From: Bacteroidota bacterium
GTDB taxonomy: Bacteria > Bacteroidota > Bacteroidia > Sphingobacteriales > Sphingobacteriaceae
Direction of reading: 5' to 3'
DNA length: 64,000 nt
Assembly: GCA_023450085.1 (NCBI GenBank)
Contig: JAEXHI010000030.1
Location: 620,001 to 684,000, forward strand
This document shows positions 49,998 through 60,320 of this stretch, in pieces; the stretch's first letter is position 1, and every line of letters begins with the position of its first letter. Under the pieces are notes generated by a model that saw only the letters and a program-made list of their open reading frames with translations, was not told the origin of the DNA and ran no database searches. Made by a program: the position numbers and the translations under genes.

Positions 49998-51627
49998 AAA
50001 TTTAATGAAAAAATGTACAATATTGGCCACACTAATGGCCTTTTTTATTTTAGGTGCAGAAGCTCAGGAAACCCCAGCGACGGCTAATCGAAATATACTG
50101 CACGACTACCAACTATATCAGAAACTAAACCGTTCTGTTTACGATACTAATACCAAGTTTCACTCCTCAATTAGAGGTTTTTATGCAGATGATCCTAGGC
50201 TTAAGTCTACCTATGATTCCTTAATGAATTATGGTACGGATAGTCTTAATAGAAGAAGTTGGGTACACAGAAAACTTTTTCAAGAACACTTAATAGAAGT
50301 TAAGAATGAAGAGTATCATATTTATGCCGATTTTCTTGGAGATTTTCAATTAGGAAGGGATTTTAAAGGCGATAGAACAACTTGGTTGAATACCCGCGGA
50401 TTTCAAGTTGGTGGAAATGTGGGCGAGAAATTTTCCTTTTATTTAAATGGATTTGAAAATCAAGGAAAGTTTGCAGACTATGTGAACAATTACATTGTGA
50501 GTAATCAAGTGGTGCCAGGTCAAGGATACGGAAAGCTGGCAACAGATAAGCAGGACTGGTCTTATGTTACAGCATTACTTTCTTATACGCCTAATAAATA
50601 CTTGAATTTTGCGCTTGGATATGATAAGAACTTTATTGGTGATGGTTATCGTTCGGTTTTGCTTTCTGATGTTTCTTCTAACTATACTTTTTTTAGATTA
50701 AGGGCTAGCTTAGGTAGTCTGCAATACCAAACCATTTATGCGTATATGCTTGATCCAGGAGCGCCAAAGTTGGCCAATGATAGAAGGTTAGGAGATAGAG
50801 GGAAGTGGATGGCTGCACATTATTTGGACTGGAACGTAACAAAGAGGTTGTCTGTTGGGTTTTTCCAAGCGGTAACTTGGGCTGATGCAGAAGTAGAAGG
50901 TAAACGAGGATTTGACTTTAACTATATTCACCCTTTTATGTTCCTTAGGCCAGTAGAAAGTACCAACACTACGTCACCTGATAAAATGAGATTGGGAATA
51001 AATGTGAAGTATGAAGTCTTGGAAAAAACAGCGGTTTATGGACAGTTTATGTTTGATGAGTTTACGGCAAAAGAATTTTTTAAAGGTAATGGTTATTGGG
51101 CGAATAAGTGGGCTTTACAGTTGGGTTTGAGAGGTTCTGACTTGTTCAAAGTAAAAAGCTTAAACTATTTAGCTGAGTTTAATACTGCTCGTCCTTATAC
51201 TTATGCCCACTTTGATAGACTTTCTAACTATTCGAATTATAACCAACCATTGGCGCACCCTTTTGGAGCAAATTTTAGAGAATTTTTAGGCATATTGAAC
51301 TATAGCGTTAAAAAGTTTGACTTCCAAGGTCAAGGATTGTATGCCGCTTATGGTTTAGATCCATCAGGAGCTAATTTTGGCAAAGACATCTTCAAGAGTT
51401 ATGATACTCGTTCTGTACAATATGGAAGCCATGTTGGGCAGGGAATTTTTACCCAGCTTTACATGCTACAAGGAAAGGTTGCTTACTTACTTAATCCGAA
51501 ATATAACTTGAGGTTAGAACTGGGTGGAGTATTGAGGCAAGAAAAAAATAGCTTAGGAAGTAATAATACCGCAATGGTGACTTTTGGCCTAAGAACTAGT
51601 TTTAGGAATTTATACTACGATTTTTAA
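49990..51627 (+). CDS. Outer-membrane beta-barrel protein, Wzi/RemB-like
   Basis: A 545-residue exported protein: signal peptide MKKCTILATLMAFFILGAEAQ (from the second Met at 50005; translation may start at 49990, overlapping the previous gene by eight bases). The mature part is rich in alternating aromatic strands ending in a terminal Phe (SFRNLYYDF), as in outer-membrane barrels. The stretch NKYLNFALGYDKNFIGDGYRSVLLSDVSSNYTFFRL recalls Wzi capsule-anchoring proteins and Flavobacterium RemB. Being last in the polysaccharide locus it probably binds or organises the polymer at the cell surface. A strong terminator follows. Confidence 0.75.
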   Translation: MIKNLMKKCTILATLMAFFILGAEAQETPATANRNILHDYQLYQKLNRSVYDTNTKFHSSIRGFYADDPRLKSTYDSLMNYGTDSLNRRSWVHRKLFQEHLIEVKNEEYHIYADFLGDFQLGRDFKGDRTTWLNTRGFQVGGNVGEKFSFYLNGFENQGKFADYVNNYIVSNQVVPGQGYGKLATDKQDWSYVTALLSYTPNKYLNFALGYDKNFIGDGYRSVLLSDVSSNYTFFRLRASLGSLQYQTIYAYMLDPGAPKLANDRRLGDRGKWMAAHYLDWNVTKRLSVGFFQAVTWADAEVEGKRGFDFNYIHPFMFLRPVESTNTTSPDKMRLGINVKYEVLEKTAVYGQFMFDEFTAKEFFKGNGYWANKWALQLGLRGSDLFKVKSLNYLAEFNTARPYTYAHFDRLSNYSNYNQPLAHPFGANFREFLGILNYSVKKFDFQGQGLYAAYGLDPSGANFGKDIFKSYDTRSVQYGSHVGQGIFTQLYMLQGKVAYLLNPKYNLRLELGGVLRQEKNSLGSNNTAMVTFGLRTSFRNLYYDF

Positions 51628-51661
51628 TCTTTCTAATTTTCGAAGTCTTTCGGTATATGAT

Positions 51662-51697
51662 AAAAGCCCCGTCCCGCAAGTGCGAGACGGGGCTTTT
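51662..51697. terminator. Bidirectional terminator closing the polysaccharide locus and fcl
   Basis: AAAAGCCCCGTC (51662-51673) pairs with GACGGGGCTTTT (51686-51697) and, after one mismatch, CGC with GCG around loop AAGT. It lies between the convergent Wzi/RemB-like gene and fcl, one base from the fcl stop, and can act in both directions. Confidence 0.92.
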
Positions 51698-52624
51698 CTA
51701 TTTCTTACTTAAATAATCTTGATAAGCTAATTTCAATCCTTCTTTAAGTTCTATTTTATGCTTCCATCCAAGGTTGTGAAGTTTAGATACATCCATTAGC
51801 TTGCGAGGTGTGCCGTTTGGTTTGCTGGTGTCAAAGACTAATTGCCCCTCAAACCCTACCGTTTCTTTAACTGCCAGAGCCAAGTCCTTTATTGTTAAAT
51901 CCTCTCCGGTACCTATATTAATGAGGTTCGGCTCGCTATAGTTTTCCATTAAAAAGTAGCAAGCATCCGCGAGATCGTCCGCAAATAAGAACTCACGCAT
52001 AGGTGATCCAGTACCCCAAATGATTACTTCTTTGCTACCGTTGTTTTTTGCCTCATCAAATTTTCTAATCAATGCAGGTAACACGTGAGAGTTTTCTGGA
52101 TGGTAATTGTCATTGTAGCCATACAGATTGGTAGGCATTACTGAAACAAAATTACAACCATATTGATCTCTATAAGCATCACACATTTTAATGCCAGCAA
52201 TTTTGGCAATGGCATAAGGTTCGTTGGTAGGTTCCAATAACCCCGTTAGTAGATATTCTTCTTTAAGTGGCTGTGGAGCCAATTTCGGGTAGATACAACT
52301 AGAACCCAAAAACATCAGTTTCTTTACGCCATTTAGGTACGATTGATGAATCACATTGTTTTGGATTGCTAGGTTCTCATAAAGAAAATCAGCACGGTAA
52401 GTATTGTTTGCTACAATACCACCTACTTTTGCTGCAGCTAAAAATACATAGTCTGGTTTTTCTTCATTAAAAAAAGTAACAACAGCTTGCTGGTCCCTTA
52501 AGTCTAGTTCTTTAGAGGTACGGGTTATAAGGTTTTGGTAACCTTCTTTTTGTAATTTACGATAAATAGCAGAGCCAACCATTCCTCGGTGGCCAGCTAT
52601 AAAAATTTTAGAATTCTTTTCCAA
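51698..52624 (-). CDS. fcl: GDP-L-fucose synthase
   Basis: A 308-residue SDR (epimerase-reductase) that turns GDP-4-keto-6-deoxy-mannose into GDP-L-fucose. Motifs: [54 protein letters not shown] and the catalytic YAIAKIAG. No ATG precedes the Rossmann strand, so the start is TTG at 52624. It lies 34 bases downstream of dxs on the same strand, not beside gmd (22387), which supplies its substrate. Confidence 0.97.
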   Translation of the reverse strand: MEKNSKIFIAGHRGMVGSAIYRKLQKEGYQNLITRTSKELDLRDQQAVVTFFNEEKPDYVFLAAAKVGGIVANNTYRADFLYENLAIQNNVIHQSYLNGVKKLMFLGSSCIYPKLAPQPLKEEYLLTGLLEPTNEPYAIAKIAGIKMCDAYRDQYGCNFVSVMPTNLYGYNDNYHPENSHVLPALIRKFDEAKNNGSKEVIIWGTGSPMREFLFADDLADACYFLMENYSEPNLINIGTGEDLTIKDLALAVKETVGFEGQLVFDTSKPNGTPRKLMDVSKLHNLGWKHKIELKEGLKLAYQDYLSKK

Positions 52625-52658
52625 TGTTACAGTAATTGTTAAGTCTAAGCTCGAAAGA

Positions 52659-54587
52659 CTAAGATGCCATTATTTTAGTGGGTCTGCTTACCGCAATTTT
52701 CTTCACTGCCTGGATAATTGAATGAGTGTCATAGCCGCATAATGCCCATAGTTCAGGTTGTTCACCATGTTCAATGATCTCATCCGGTATGCCCAACCTT
52801 ACTACATTTGCTTTGTAATTATTATCGGCCATAAACTCTAGCACAGCGCTTCCCATTCCTCCTTGTAAACAACCGTCTTCAACGGTAATCACGTTTTTAA
52901 AGCGTGTAAATACCTCGTGAAGTAATTCTGTATCTAAAGGTTTAACAAAACGTAAATCAAAATGAGCTGGATTGATACCATCGCTATTAAGTTCTTTGCA
53001 AGCTTCAACAGCAAAGTTGCCTACATGACCTATGGTTAAAATGGCAACATCCTCACCGTCGCATATTTTTCGACCTTTTCCTACCTCTAGCGTATTTAAG
53101 GCTCTTTTCCAATCTGGAAGAACACCGCTACCTCTTGGATAACGGATGGTGAAAGGTCCCATGTTCTCTTGTTGAGCAGTATACATCATGTTGCGCAGCT
53201 CTTCTTCGTTCATTGGAGATGCTACCACCATGTTAGGGATGCAGCGCATGAAAGCTAAATCATAAGCGCCATGATGGGTAGCCCCGTCAGCACCAGCCAA
53301 ACCAGCTCTATCTAAGCAGAATACTACATTTAGGTTTTGTATGGCCACATCGTGAATAACTTGGTCATAAGCCCTCTGCATAAAGCTAGAGTAGATATTG
53401 CAGAAAGGAACTAAGCCCTGCGCTGCCAAACCCGCTGAAAAAGTTACTGCATGCTGCTCGGCAATGCCCACATCAAATGCCCTGTTAGGCATCGCTTTCA
53501 TCATGATGTTGAGAGATGAACCAGAAGGCATTGCAGGAGTAATACCAACAATCTTGTCATTTGCCTCAGCAAGTTCAACCATGGTATGACCAAAAACATC
53601 CTGATATTTGGGTGGCTGAGGTTTGTCTATTACTGGTTTTTTAATCTCTCCAGTAATTTTATCAAATAAACCAGGAGCATGCCATTTGGTTTGATCTTTC
53701 TCTGCCAAGGCAAAGCCTTTACCCTTAACTGTCACGCAATGCAACAGTTTTGGGCCTGGAATATCTTTTAAGTCCTTAATGATAGCGGCTAGACGTTTTA
53801 CGTCATGACCATCTACCGGACCAAAGTATCTGAAATTTAAAGCTTCAAAAAGGTTACTTTGTTTAAGCAAAGTCCCTTTAATGCTTTTTTGTATTTTCTT
53901 TACATATTTCTGTGCGTTGGGACCAAGCTCCGAAAGTTTGGTCAAAACGTTAAATACATCGTCTCTAAAACGATTATACGATTTAGAAGTAGTAATGCTG
54001 GTAAGGTATTCTTTTAAGGCACCTACGTTAGGATCAATGGACATACAGTTGTCATTCAAAATCACCAAAACGTTTGATTTTTCGATGCCTGCGTGGTTCA
54101 AGCCTTCAAAAGCAAGTCCTGCAGTCATGGCACCATCACCAATCACTGCAACATGTTGTCTGTCTTTTTCGCCTTTATAATGTGAGGCAACAGCCATGCC
54201 TAAAGCTGCAGAAATAGAAGTAGAAGAGTGGCCAACGCCAAAAGTATCATATTCGCTTTCGCTAATCTTCGGAAAGCCACTAATGCCGTTAATGATACGG
54301 TTAGTATGAAATTGGTTACGTCTTCCTGTTAAGATTTTATGTCCGTAAGCTTGGTGTCCTACATCCCAAATGAGTTTATCGTAAGGTGTATTTAAAGCAT
54401 AGTGTAGTGCTACAGTTAGCTCAACTACGCCTAAGCTGGCACCAAAATGCCCGCCATTAACACTCACCACATCAATAATATATTGACGTAGCTCTTGACA
54501 AATTTGCTCAAGATCCTGCTCTTTGTATTTTTTTAAATCCGCTGGATAGTTTATCGTTGATAATAAGGGCCCTGTCTTAACTTCCAT
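52659..54587 (-). CDS. dxs: 1-deoxy-D-xylulose-5-phosphate synthase
   Basis: A 642-residue ThDP enzyme, first step of the MEP isoprenoid pathway (pyruvate plus glyceraldehyde-3-phosphate). The ThDP motif is [18 protein letters not shown]...[14 protein letters not shown]; the transketolase-like middle domain has [20 protein letters not shown] with the catalytic Glu and [20 protein letters not shown]; the C-terminal domain has [18 protein letters not shown]. Length is normal. Its isoprenoid product also feeds undecaprenyl phosphate, the carrier used by the adjacent polysaccharide locus. fcl follows in the same orientation. Confidence 0.98.
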   Translation of the reverse strand: MEVKTGPLLSTINYPADLKKYKEQDLEQICQELRQYIIDVVSVNGGHFGASLGVVELTVALHYALNTPYDKLIWDVGHQAYGHKILTGRRNQFHTNRIINGISGFPKISESEYDTFGVGHSSTSISAALGMAVASHYKGEKDRQHVAVIGDGAMTAGLAFEGLNHAGIEKSNVLVILNDNCMSIDPNVGALKEYLTSITTSKSYNRFRDDVFNVLTKLSELGPNAQKYVKKIQKSIKGTLLKQSNLFEALNFRYFGPVDGHDVKRLAAIIKDLKDIPGPKLLHCVTVKGKGFALAEKDQTKWHAPGLFDKITGEIKKPVIDKPQPPKYQDVFGHTMVELAEANDKIVGITPAMPSGSSLNIMMKAMPNRAFDVGIAEQHAVTFSAGLAAQGLVPFCNIYSSFMQRAYDQVIHDVAIQNLNVVFCLDRAGLAGADGATHHGAYDLAFMRCIPNMVVASPMNEEELRNMMYTAQQENMGPFTIRYPRGSGVLPDWKRALNTLEVGKGRKICDGEDVAILTIGHVGNFAVEACKELNSDGINPAHFDLRFVKPLDTELLHEVFTRFKNVITVEDGCLQGGMGSAVLEFMADNNYKANVVRLGIPDEIIEHGEQPELWALCGYDTHSIIQAVKKIAVSRPTKIMAS

Positions 54588-54761
54588 GTAATATTATAAA
54601 AGCACAAATTACGGCATTTTGTTTAACAAATTTATGAAGAATAATTTCAAATTACAGGGAGGCCTAAATCAATGTTGATGAGAATGACTTAGTTATACGA
54701 ATTACTTCATTGTATAACCTAATAATTTGAGTATTTTTACCGAACAAACATAATTCCAATA

Positions 54762-56033
54762 ATGAATAGAGACACATTAGTTTTCGACTTAATTAACAAA
54801 GAACTAGACAGACAAGAACACGGATTAGAGCTTATTGCATCAGAAAATTTTGTAAGTAAGCAAGTAATGGAAGCGGCAGGTTCGGTATTGACCAACAAGT
54901 ACGCAGAAGGACTACCAGGAAAACGCTATTATGGTGGTTGCCAAGTAGTGGATGAGATTGAAAATATTGCTATTGAAAGAGCTAAAAAGCTTTTTGGAGC
55001 CGAATGGGTAAACGTACAGCCACACTCGGGAGCACAAGCCAATGCTGCGGTAATGTTAGCGGTAATTCAACCTGGCGATAAAATCTTAGGTTTCGATTTG
55101 TCTCACGGAGGTCACTTGACCCACGGTTCTCCAGTTAATTTTTCAGGAAAACTATATCAACCTTTGTTTTATGGGGTTAAAAAAGAAGATGGATTAATCG
55201 ACTATGCAAAATTGGAAGAAATTGCTTTGGCCGAAAAACCGAAGTTGATTATTTGTGGCGCTTCTGCTTATTCAAGAGAGTGGGATTATGCTTTTATCCG
55301 TAAAGTGGCTGATCAAATTGGTGCTTTGGTATTGGCTGATATTTCACACCCAGCTGGTTTTATTGCTAAAGGATTATTGACCAACCCACTTCCTCACTGT
55401 CATATTGTGACTACTACTACTCATAAAACCTTAAGAGGTCCACGTGGTGGTATGATCATGATGGGTAAAGATTTTGAAAACCCATTTGGATTAAAAACGC
55501 CAAAAGGTGAAGTTCGAATGATGTCTTCATTGTTAGATATGGCGGTTTTTCCAGGTACACAAGGTGGGCCATTAGAACATATCATTGCAGCTAAAGCCAT
55601 TGCATTTGGCGAAGCATTAACAGATGAGTACGGCGATTATATCAAGCAAGTTGGTGCTAATGCACAAGCAATGGCAAAAGCTTTTGTAGCTAAAGGTTAT
55701 GGCATTATTTCTGGTGGTACAGATAACCATTTAATGCTTATTGACTTAAGAAATAAAAACATTACGGGTAAACTAGCAGAAAACTCATTAGAGAAAGCAG
55801 ATATTACTGTGAATAAAAACATGGTTCCTTTTGATGATAAATCACCATTTGTAACTTCTGGTTTTAGAGTAGGAACTGCAGCAATTACTTCAAGAGGTCT
55901 TAAAGAAGCTGAAATGTCTACTATTGTTGACCTAATTGATGAGGTATTGACTAATCCAGAAGATGAGCAAACAATAAATAGCGTAAAAGAAAAAGTTCAA
56001 ACGTTAGTAAGTCGTTTTCCACTTTATAAATAG
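54762..56033 (+). CDS. glyA: Serine hydroxymethyltransferase
   Basis: A 423-residue PLP enzyme that interconverts serine and glycine with tetrahydrofolate. Motifs: [52 protein letters not shown] and the Schiff-base lysine in [16 protein letters not shown]. Length and C-terminus (VSRFPLYK) are typical. It is divergent from dxs across a 174-base gap, in which no clean -7 box is visible apart from a TATTTTTAC stretch near 54732. Confidence 0.98.
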   Translation: MNRDTLVFDLINKELDRQEHGLELIASENFVSKQVMEAAGSVLTNKYAEGLPGKRYYGGCQVVDEIENIAIERAKKLFGAEWVNVQPHSGAQANAAVMLAVIQPGDKILGFDLSHGGHLTHGSPVNFSGKLYQPLFYGVKKEDGLIDYAKLEEIALAEKPKLIICGASAYSREWDYAFIRKVADQIGALVLADISHPAGFIAKGLLTNPLPHCHIVTTTTHKTLRGPRGGMIMMGKDFENPFGLKTPKGEVRMMSSLLDMAVFPGTQGGPLEHIIAAKAIAFGEALTDEYGDYIKQVGANAQAMAKAFVAKGYGIISGGTDNHLMLIDLRNKNITGKLAENSLEKADITVNKNMVPFDDKSPFVTSGFRVGTAAITSRGLKEAEMSTIVDLIDEVLTNPEDEQTINSVKEKVQTLVSRFPLYK

Positions 56034-56060
56034 TTATATTAGGTAATTAGTTATCCAAAT

Positions 56061-58820
56061 ATGCTACAAGTCCCTTCTCCAAGTCAAAATCTGGAAGAGC
56101 AGCGTTTGGCTGCACTTTATTCTTATGATGTACTTGGAGAAGGTCTTGAAAATGAGCTTGATAATTTGGTCAAGCTTGCCGCTCAAATCACTTCGGCTAA
56201 AAAAGCTTACATTAGTTTTGTTGCCGAAGATACCATTGTCTTTAAAGCCACCTATGGTCTAATTACCAAAGAACGCATTTTTAGCAGGAGCTATAGTGTT
56301 TGTCAGTATGCGATGTATGAGGATTTTTATATCGCTGACGACATTAGAGTGCATGATGACTTTGTGGGTAGTCCGTTATTACTTTCACAGGAGAACTTGG
56401 TTTTTTATGCCAGTGTACCCCTAATTGATGCCGAAGGTTTTCCTTTGGGATGTTTGTGTATTGTGGATGATTGCGAGAGGCACTTGACCTCCCTGCAAAT
56501 TGAAGCACTGCAAACCTTATCTGTTCAAATTATCGCCCAGCTTGCACTACGTAGAAAAAACCTTCAATTGGCAGCCAAAACTAAGCTTACTGAAGATTTT
56601 ATTAACGTTTTTCAAGCATCACCAGAAATCCACTGTATCCTTAATAGAGAAGGCGATATCATGTTTGTGAACCAGGCGGTTGAAACCATGCTAGGTTACA
56701 CTTCCCAAGAAGTATTGGGAAAGAGCATGTGGGGCTTTTGTTACAAGGAGGATATTTTACGGATAGCTACCCATCTTGAAGAGGGCTTGAAGCAGGGACA
56801 TAAACAGTTTTTCTTAGACTTTAGGGTGGTAGACAAAGCAAATCATATCAAGTGGTTAAGCTGGAGCATGGTGGCTAAGGAAGAGACTTGGTATAGCTAT
56901 GGTCGTGATATTACCGAAAAGAAGCGGTTGGATGTAGAACTCACCCATTTATCTTTTGTAGCTAGTAAGGTAAATAATGGGGTGGTAATTAGTGATGATT
57001 ATAATCGGGTAAGTTGGGCTAACGATGCCTTTACGGAGATTACAGGTTTTACCCTCGAAGATATTCAAGGCAAGCCACTTGGCGATTTAATTAGAGGTCC
57101 AGAAACAGATTGGTCGGTAATTGAAAATGCAAGGAAGCTAACCAGCGAAAAGAAATCTTTTACAGTTGATATTCTTGCTTATCGGAAAGATAGAACGAAA
57201 ATCTGGCTCTCCATTTATAGTACCATTATCTTAAGTGCAGATGGAGAGGTAGAAACGGAAATAGAGATTATTATTGATATTACCGAGAAGAAAAAAGCTG
57301 AGCAGGAAGTAGAGGTTTTGTCTACTGTTGCCAGTAAAACCCATACAGGAGTAACCATTTGTAATCAAAAGGGCGAAATTACTTGGGTAAATGATGCCTT
57401 AGAACAATTGATTGGCTATTCTGCTCAAGAACTCTCCGGCAAAATGTTAGGAGACGTGCTTTCAACTGATGAGACCGATAGACGGGTAATATTAGAAGCA
57501 AGAAAAGCATCTGAGCATAAGAAATCCTTCTCAATTGAAGTGCTCGCACAGAAGAAAAATGGCACCTCCATTTGGTTGTCTGTTTCTAATACCCCAATCC
57601 TTAATGATAAAGGGGCTGTAGAACGTTACATTGAACTTATTGCCGACATTACCGAACGCAAGCAAGCTGAGCGGGATATTTTATTTGCAAAAGAACAGGC
57701 TTTGCAACTTAGTGAAGCTAAGGAAATGTTCTTGTCGGTAATGAGCCATGAGATACGAACTCCTTTAAATGCCATTATTGGCATGACCCATCTATTGATT
57801 GAAAATAATCCTAAACCATCACAAACGGAAGATCTTAATATCCTAAAGTTCTCTAGTGAAAATTTACTGAATATCATCAATGATGTACTTGATTTTACTA
57901 AAATAGAGACAGGTAACCTGCACTTAGAATTTTTGCCTGTCAATCTTCAAAACCTTTGCAATGATATCGTTAGCTCGTTACAAGTAAATGCACATAAACA
58001 ATATAATGAGCTGAGCTTAAATTTCGACCATCAAGTACCTGCTTTGGTATTGGCAGATAAAACCAGGCTCTATCAGGTATTGATGAACTTGTTAGGCAAT
58101 GCTATCAAATTTACTACTAAAGGAAAGGTAGAACTTTCGGTAGAAGTGCTTAATGAGGGTGAAGATGAGCTAGCGGTTTATTTTGAAGTAAATGATAACG
58201 GTATAGGTATCCCATCTGATAAAAAGGACTATATTTTTGAAACTTTTACGCAAGCGAAAGCAGATATTTCTAGAAAATATGGTGGTACTGGTTTGGGTTT
58301 AGCCATTACTAAAAAATTATTGAAGCTTCATGGAGCTGATATTAAAGTGGATAGTGTAGAAGGGGAAGGTACAACATTCTCATTTGTAATTAATTTCAAG
58401 AAATCTTCCCAAGCTGAACTTCCTCAACACACCAAAGAAGTGATTTTTGAAGGGAAGCGGGTTTTAGTAGTTGACGATAACGAAATCAATATCCTTATTG
58501 CCAAACGTATTTTAATGAAATGGGGTTTAAATATTGACTTTGCCTCCGATGGTTACAAAGCTATAGAAGCTATCACCAAAAATGAATATGATTTGGTATT
58601 TATGGATATCAAAATGCCAGGTATTAACGGTTTTGAAACGACTACTATTATTAGAGAAATGGATGATGCTTATTATAAAAATCTACCTATAGTAGCACTC
58701 ACAGCTTCTACGTTGCATGATGAGGAAAATAAATTCAAGGAAAGTGGGATGAATGGACACGTATTGAAACCCTTCAATCCAAGTGAGATCAAGAAGGTGT
58801 TAGCTCGCTATTTATCCTAA
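56061..58820 (+). CDS. Hybrid sensor histidine kinase: GAF, three PAS, HisKA, HATPase, receiver
   Basis: A 919-residue cytosolic hybrid kinase with no membrane helix or signal peptide. Order: GAF (about 10-165), PAS 1 (180-295), PAS 2 (305-425), PAS 3 (428-548), HisKA with phospho-acceptor His563 in VMSHEIRTPLNAIIGMTHLL, HATPase_c with NDNGIGIPSDKK and GGTGLGLAITKKL, and a C-terminal receiver domain with DDNEINILIAKRIL and phospho-acceptor Asp849 in FMDIKMPG. PAS 2 and PAS 3 are similar to each other (VASKVNNGVVISD versus VASKTHTGVTICN), suggesting a tandem duplication. No DNA-binding partner is encoded nearby, so its output is unknown. Confidence 0.94.
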   Translation: MLQVPSPSQNLEEQRLAALYSYDVLGEGLENELDNLVKLAAQITSAKKAYISFVAEDTIVFKATYGLITKERIFSRSYSVCQYAMYEDFYIADDIRVHDDFVGSPLLLSQENLVFYASVPLIDAEGFPLGCLCIVDDCERHLTSLQIEALQTLSVQIIAQLALRRKNLQLAAKTKLTEDFINVFQASPEIHCILNREGDIMFVNQAVETMLGYTSQEVLGKSMWGFCYKEDILRIATHLEEGLKQGHKQFFLDFRVVDKANHIKWLSWSMVAKEETWYSYGRDITEKKRLDVELTHLSFVASKVNNGVVISDDYNRVSWANDAFTEITGFTLEDIQGKPLGDLIRGPETDWSVIENARKLTSEKKSFTVDILAYRKDRTKIWLSIYSTIILSADGEVETEIEIIIDITEKKKAEQEVEVLSTVASKTHTGVTICNQKGEITWVNDALEQLIGYSAQELSGKMLGDVLSTDETDRRVILEARKASEHKKSFSIEVLAQKKNGTSIWLSVSNTPILNDKGAVERYIELIADITERKQAERDILFAKEQALQLSEAKEMFLSVMSHEIRTPLNAIIGMTHLLIENNPKPSQTEDLNILKFSSENLLNIINDVLDFTKIETGNLHLEFLPVNLQNLCNDIVSSLQVNAHKQYNELSLNFDHQVPALVLADKTRLYQVLMNLLGNAIKFTTKGKVELSVEVLNEGEDELAVYFEVNDNGIGIPSDKKDYIFETFTQAKADISRKYGGTGLGLAITKKLLKLHGADIKVDSVEGEGTTFSFVINFKKSSQAELPQHTKEVIFEGKRVLVVDDNEINILIAKRILMKWGLNIDFASDGYKAIEAITKNEYDLVFMDIKMPGINGFETTTIIREMDDAYYKNLPIVALTASTLHDEENKFKESGMNGHVLKPFNPSEIKKVLARYLS

Positions 58821-58852
58821 AAAGTAAAGGGCCGATATCCCGAATGGAACTA

Positions 58853-58919
58853 TCGACCCTTACCATCTAAATTAACGCTCTCGATATAATAAACGAGAAC
58901 TAGGGTCGAAAAGTTTTTT
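58853..58919 (+). terminator. Branched terminator after the hybrid kinase, with an alternative pairing partner
   Basis: TCGACCCT (58853-58860) pairs with AGGGTCGA (58902-58909), enclosing a small TCTCG/CGAGA hairpin (58879-58898) and followed by a run of six T. The same TCGACCC arm can instead pair upstream with an imperfect stem starting at 58824 (GTAAaGGGcCGATA). The 114-base gap between the convergent genes is filled by these structures. Confidence 0.6.
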
Positions 58920-58934
58920 AAAAATGAAAAAAAA

Positions 58935-60320
58935 TTAATTTTTTTCGTAACATCCTAATTCAGAAGGAAATAATCTTTCTTTTTCTAGAATGTCTTTAGA
59001 TAAATAGGTAGAAAAATAAGGATGGGTAAGTAAACTAATGCCTTTATTTTTTGCCGGACTGGTATCACTAATTTTAAAATTTCCTTGTCGAGAATTGATG
59101 AATAACGGATCAACGTTAATTAGGTTCCCATTATTGGCATAAGTTTGTTGACTGCTTTTAATAAGGTTGTTTTTGACTTCTATTACGGAGACTGCACTAG
59201 ATTTTTTTTCTACGGTAAGTTCATCCTCTAAACTACCCCAAATAATGTTATTGGTTAAAGTAGCATTTAAGGAGGCAAATTCGGTGGTGCTAATGAAATC
59301 TGAGAGAAAAACAGCAGGTGTTCTTCGGGCAAAACTATAGTTGAAAGCACCAAATGTATTTTGGACTAAATCATACGTGCCACCTCCGATGCCATAAATT
59401 AAGTATTGCCCACAATTGTAAAACAGATTGTTATAAGCTACTAATTGGGTGTGATAACCTAAAAATCCCACTACTTGCATATTTTTAACCACGGTGTTGG
59501 CTAATACTAATTTTGGATTGCTATTTGCGGAAAGCGAATCGACGGTAATGCCCGCAATTCCATTTTTAATGGTCGCATGGTTAATCACAGAGTTTTTGCT
59601 ACTGCCGTAAAAGTGTAAGCCGTTCCATTGCCCAGGCTCTTCTTCATAAATACGTTCTGTTCTATCACTGGCAAATAAAATGCTGTCTTTTGCAGTTCCT
59701 ACAGCCATTAATGTTCCCTTTATGTTCATGGTGGAGCCATTATGGAAGAATACTCTGCTACCTGCTGCAATGTTTAAGGTAATGTTTTCTGGGATGGTTA
59801 AAGAGTTGTAAATGATATAGGGAAGCTTACTGTTCCAAGTAGTGTTGCTGTTTATGGTAGCGCTTTTAAGAAAATTGGCATTTTGCCCATAAGCTACCAA
59901 TGGCATTTTTTCTTTTTTGCCATTAAAAAAGACCATAATGGAATCTTCTACAATGAAAGGCTGGTTTTCGGTGTTAGGATTGATCATCACCTTTACCAAG
60001 ATATTGATGGAGTCTTTGCCATTGATTTTAATATTCCTTCCCTCCACCATCTGTTGACCATTTACATTAATGCTAAAAGGCGAATTTGCGCCTCCACCTA
60101 TTTTAATGTTATCGATATTAATGGCCTTTTCGTTATAGTTGAAGACTTTGACTCTGCGAATAGTAGATCCAATGGAAGTAAATACTGTATCGAATAGTAC
60201 GCTATCCGTAGAGAAATTAAGTTTTGCCTTAGGATCAAAAGTGATGTCTTCATCCTTATTGCATGCAGCAAAAGACAAAGTGAACATTGCTAATAAAAGA
60301 AGTAGGTAATTACGTTTCAT
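58935..60320 (-). CDS. Lipoprotein with right-handed beta-helix region
   Basis: A 461-residue lipoprotein: MKRNYLLLLLAMFTLSFAAC is a lipoprotein signal with Cys at about 20. Residues 30-150 look like an Ig-like beta domain (LFDTVFTSIGSTIRRVKVFN, VEDSIMVFFNGKKEKMPLVA). Residues about 175-440 are repeats of short strands and Asn-rich turns (INHATIKNGIAGITVD, VLANTVVKNMQVVGFLG, NTFGAFNYS), the pattern of a parallel beta-helix as in pectate-lyase-like proteins. No catalytic signature. The frame extends 23 codons upstream inside comF; ATG 60320 overlaps the comF stop by four bases (ATGA), a translational-coupling arrangement. Confidence 0.78.
   Translation of the reverse strand: MKRNYLLLLLAMFTLSFAACNKDEDITFDPKAKLNFSTDSVLFDTVFTSIGSTIRRVKVFNYNEKAINIDNIKIGGGANSPFSINVNGQQMVEGRNIKINGKDSINILVKVMINPNTENQPFIVEDSIMVFFNGKKEKMPLVAYGQNANFLKSATINSNTTWNSKLPYIIYNSLTIPENITLNIAAGSRVFFHNGSTMNIKGTLMAVGTAKDSILFASDRTERIYEEEPGQWNGLHFYGSSKNSVINHATIKNGIAGITVDSLSANSNPKLVLANTVVKNMQVVGFLGYHTQLVAYNNLFYNCGQYLIYGIGGGTYDLVQNTFGAFNYSFARRTPAVFLSDFISTTEFASLNATLTNNIIWGSLEDELTVEKKSSAVSVIEVKNNLIKSSQQTYANNGNLINVDPLFINSRQGNFKISDTSPAKNKGISLLTHPYFSTYLSKDILEKERLFPSELGCYEKN

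Noticed and set aside
58821..58934. A small protein gene in the gap after the hybrid kinase
   Set aside because: No frame of useful length; the stretch is fully accounted for by hairpins and T/A runs.
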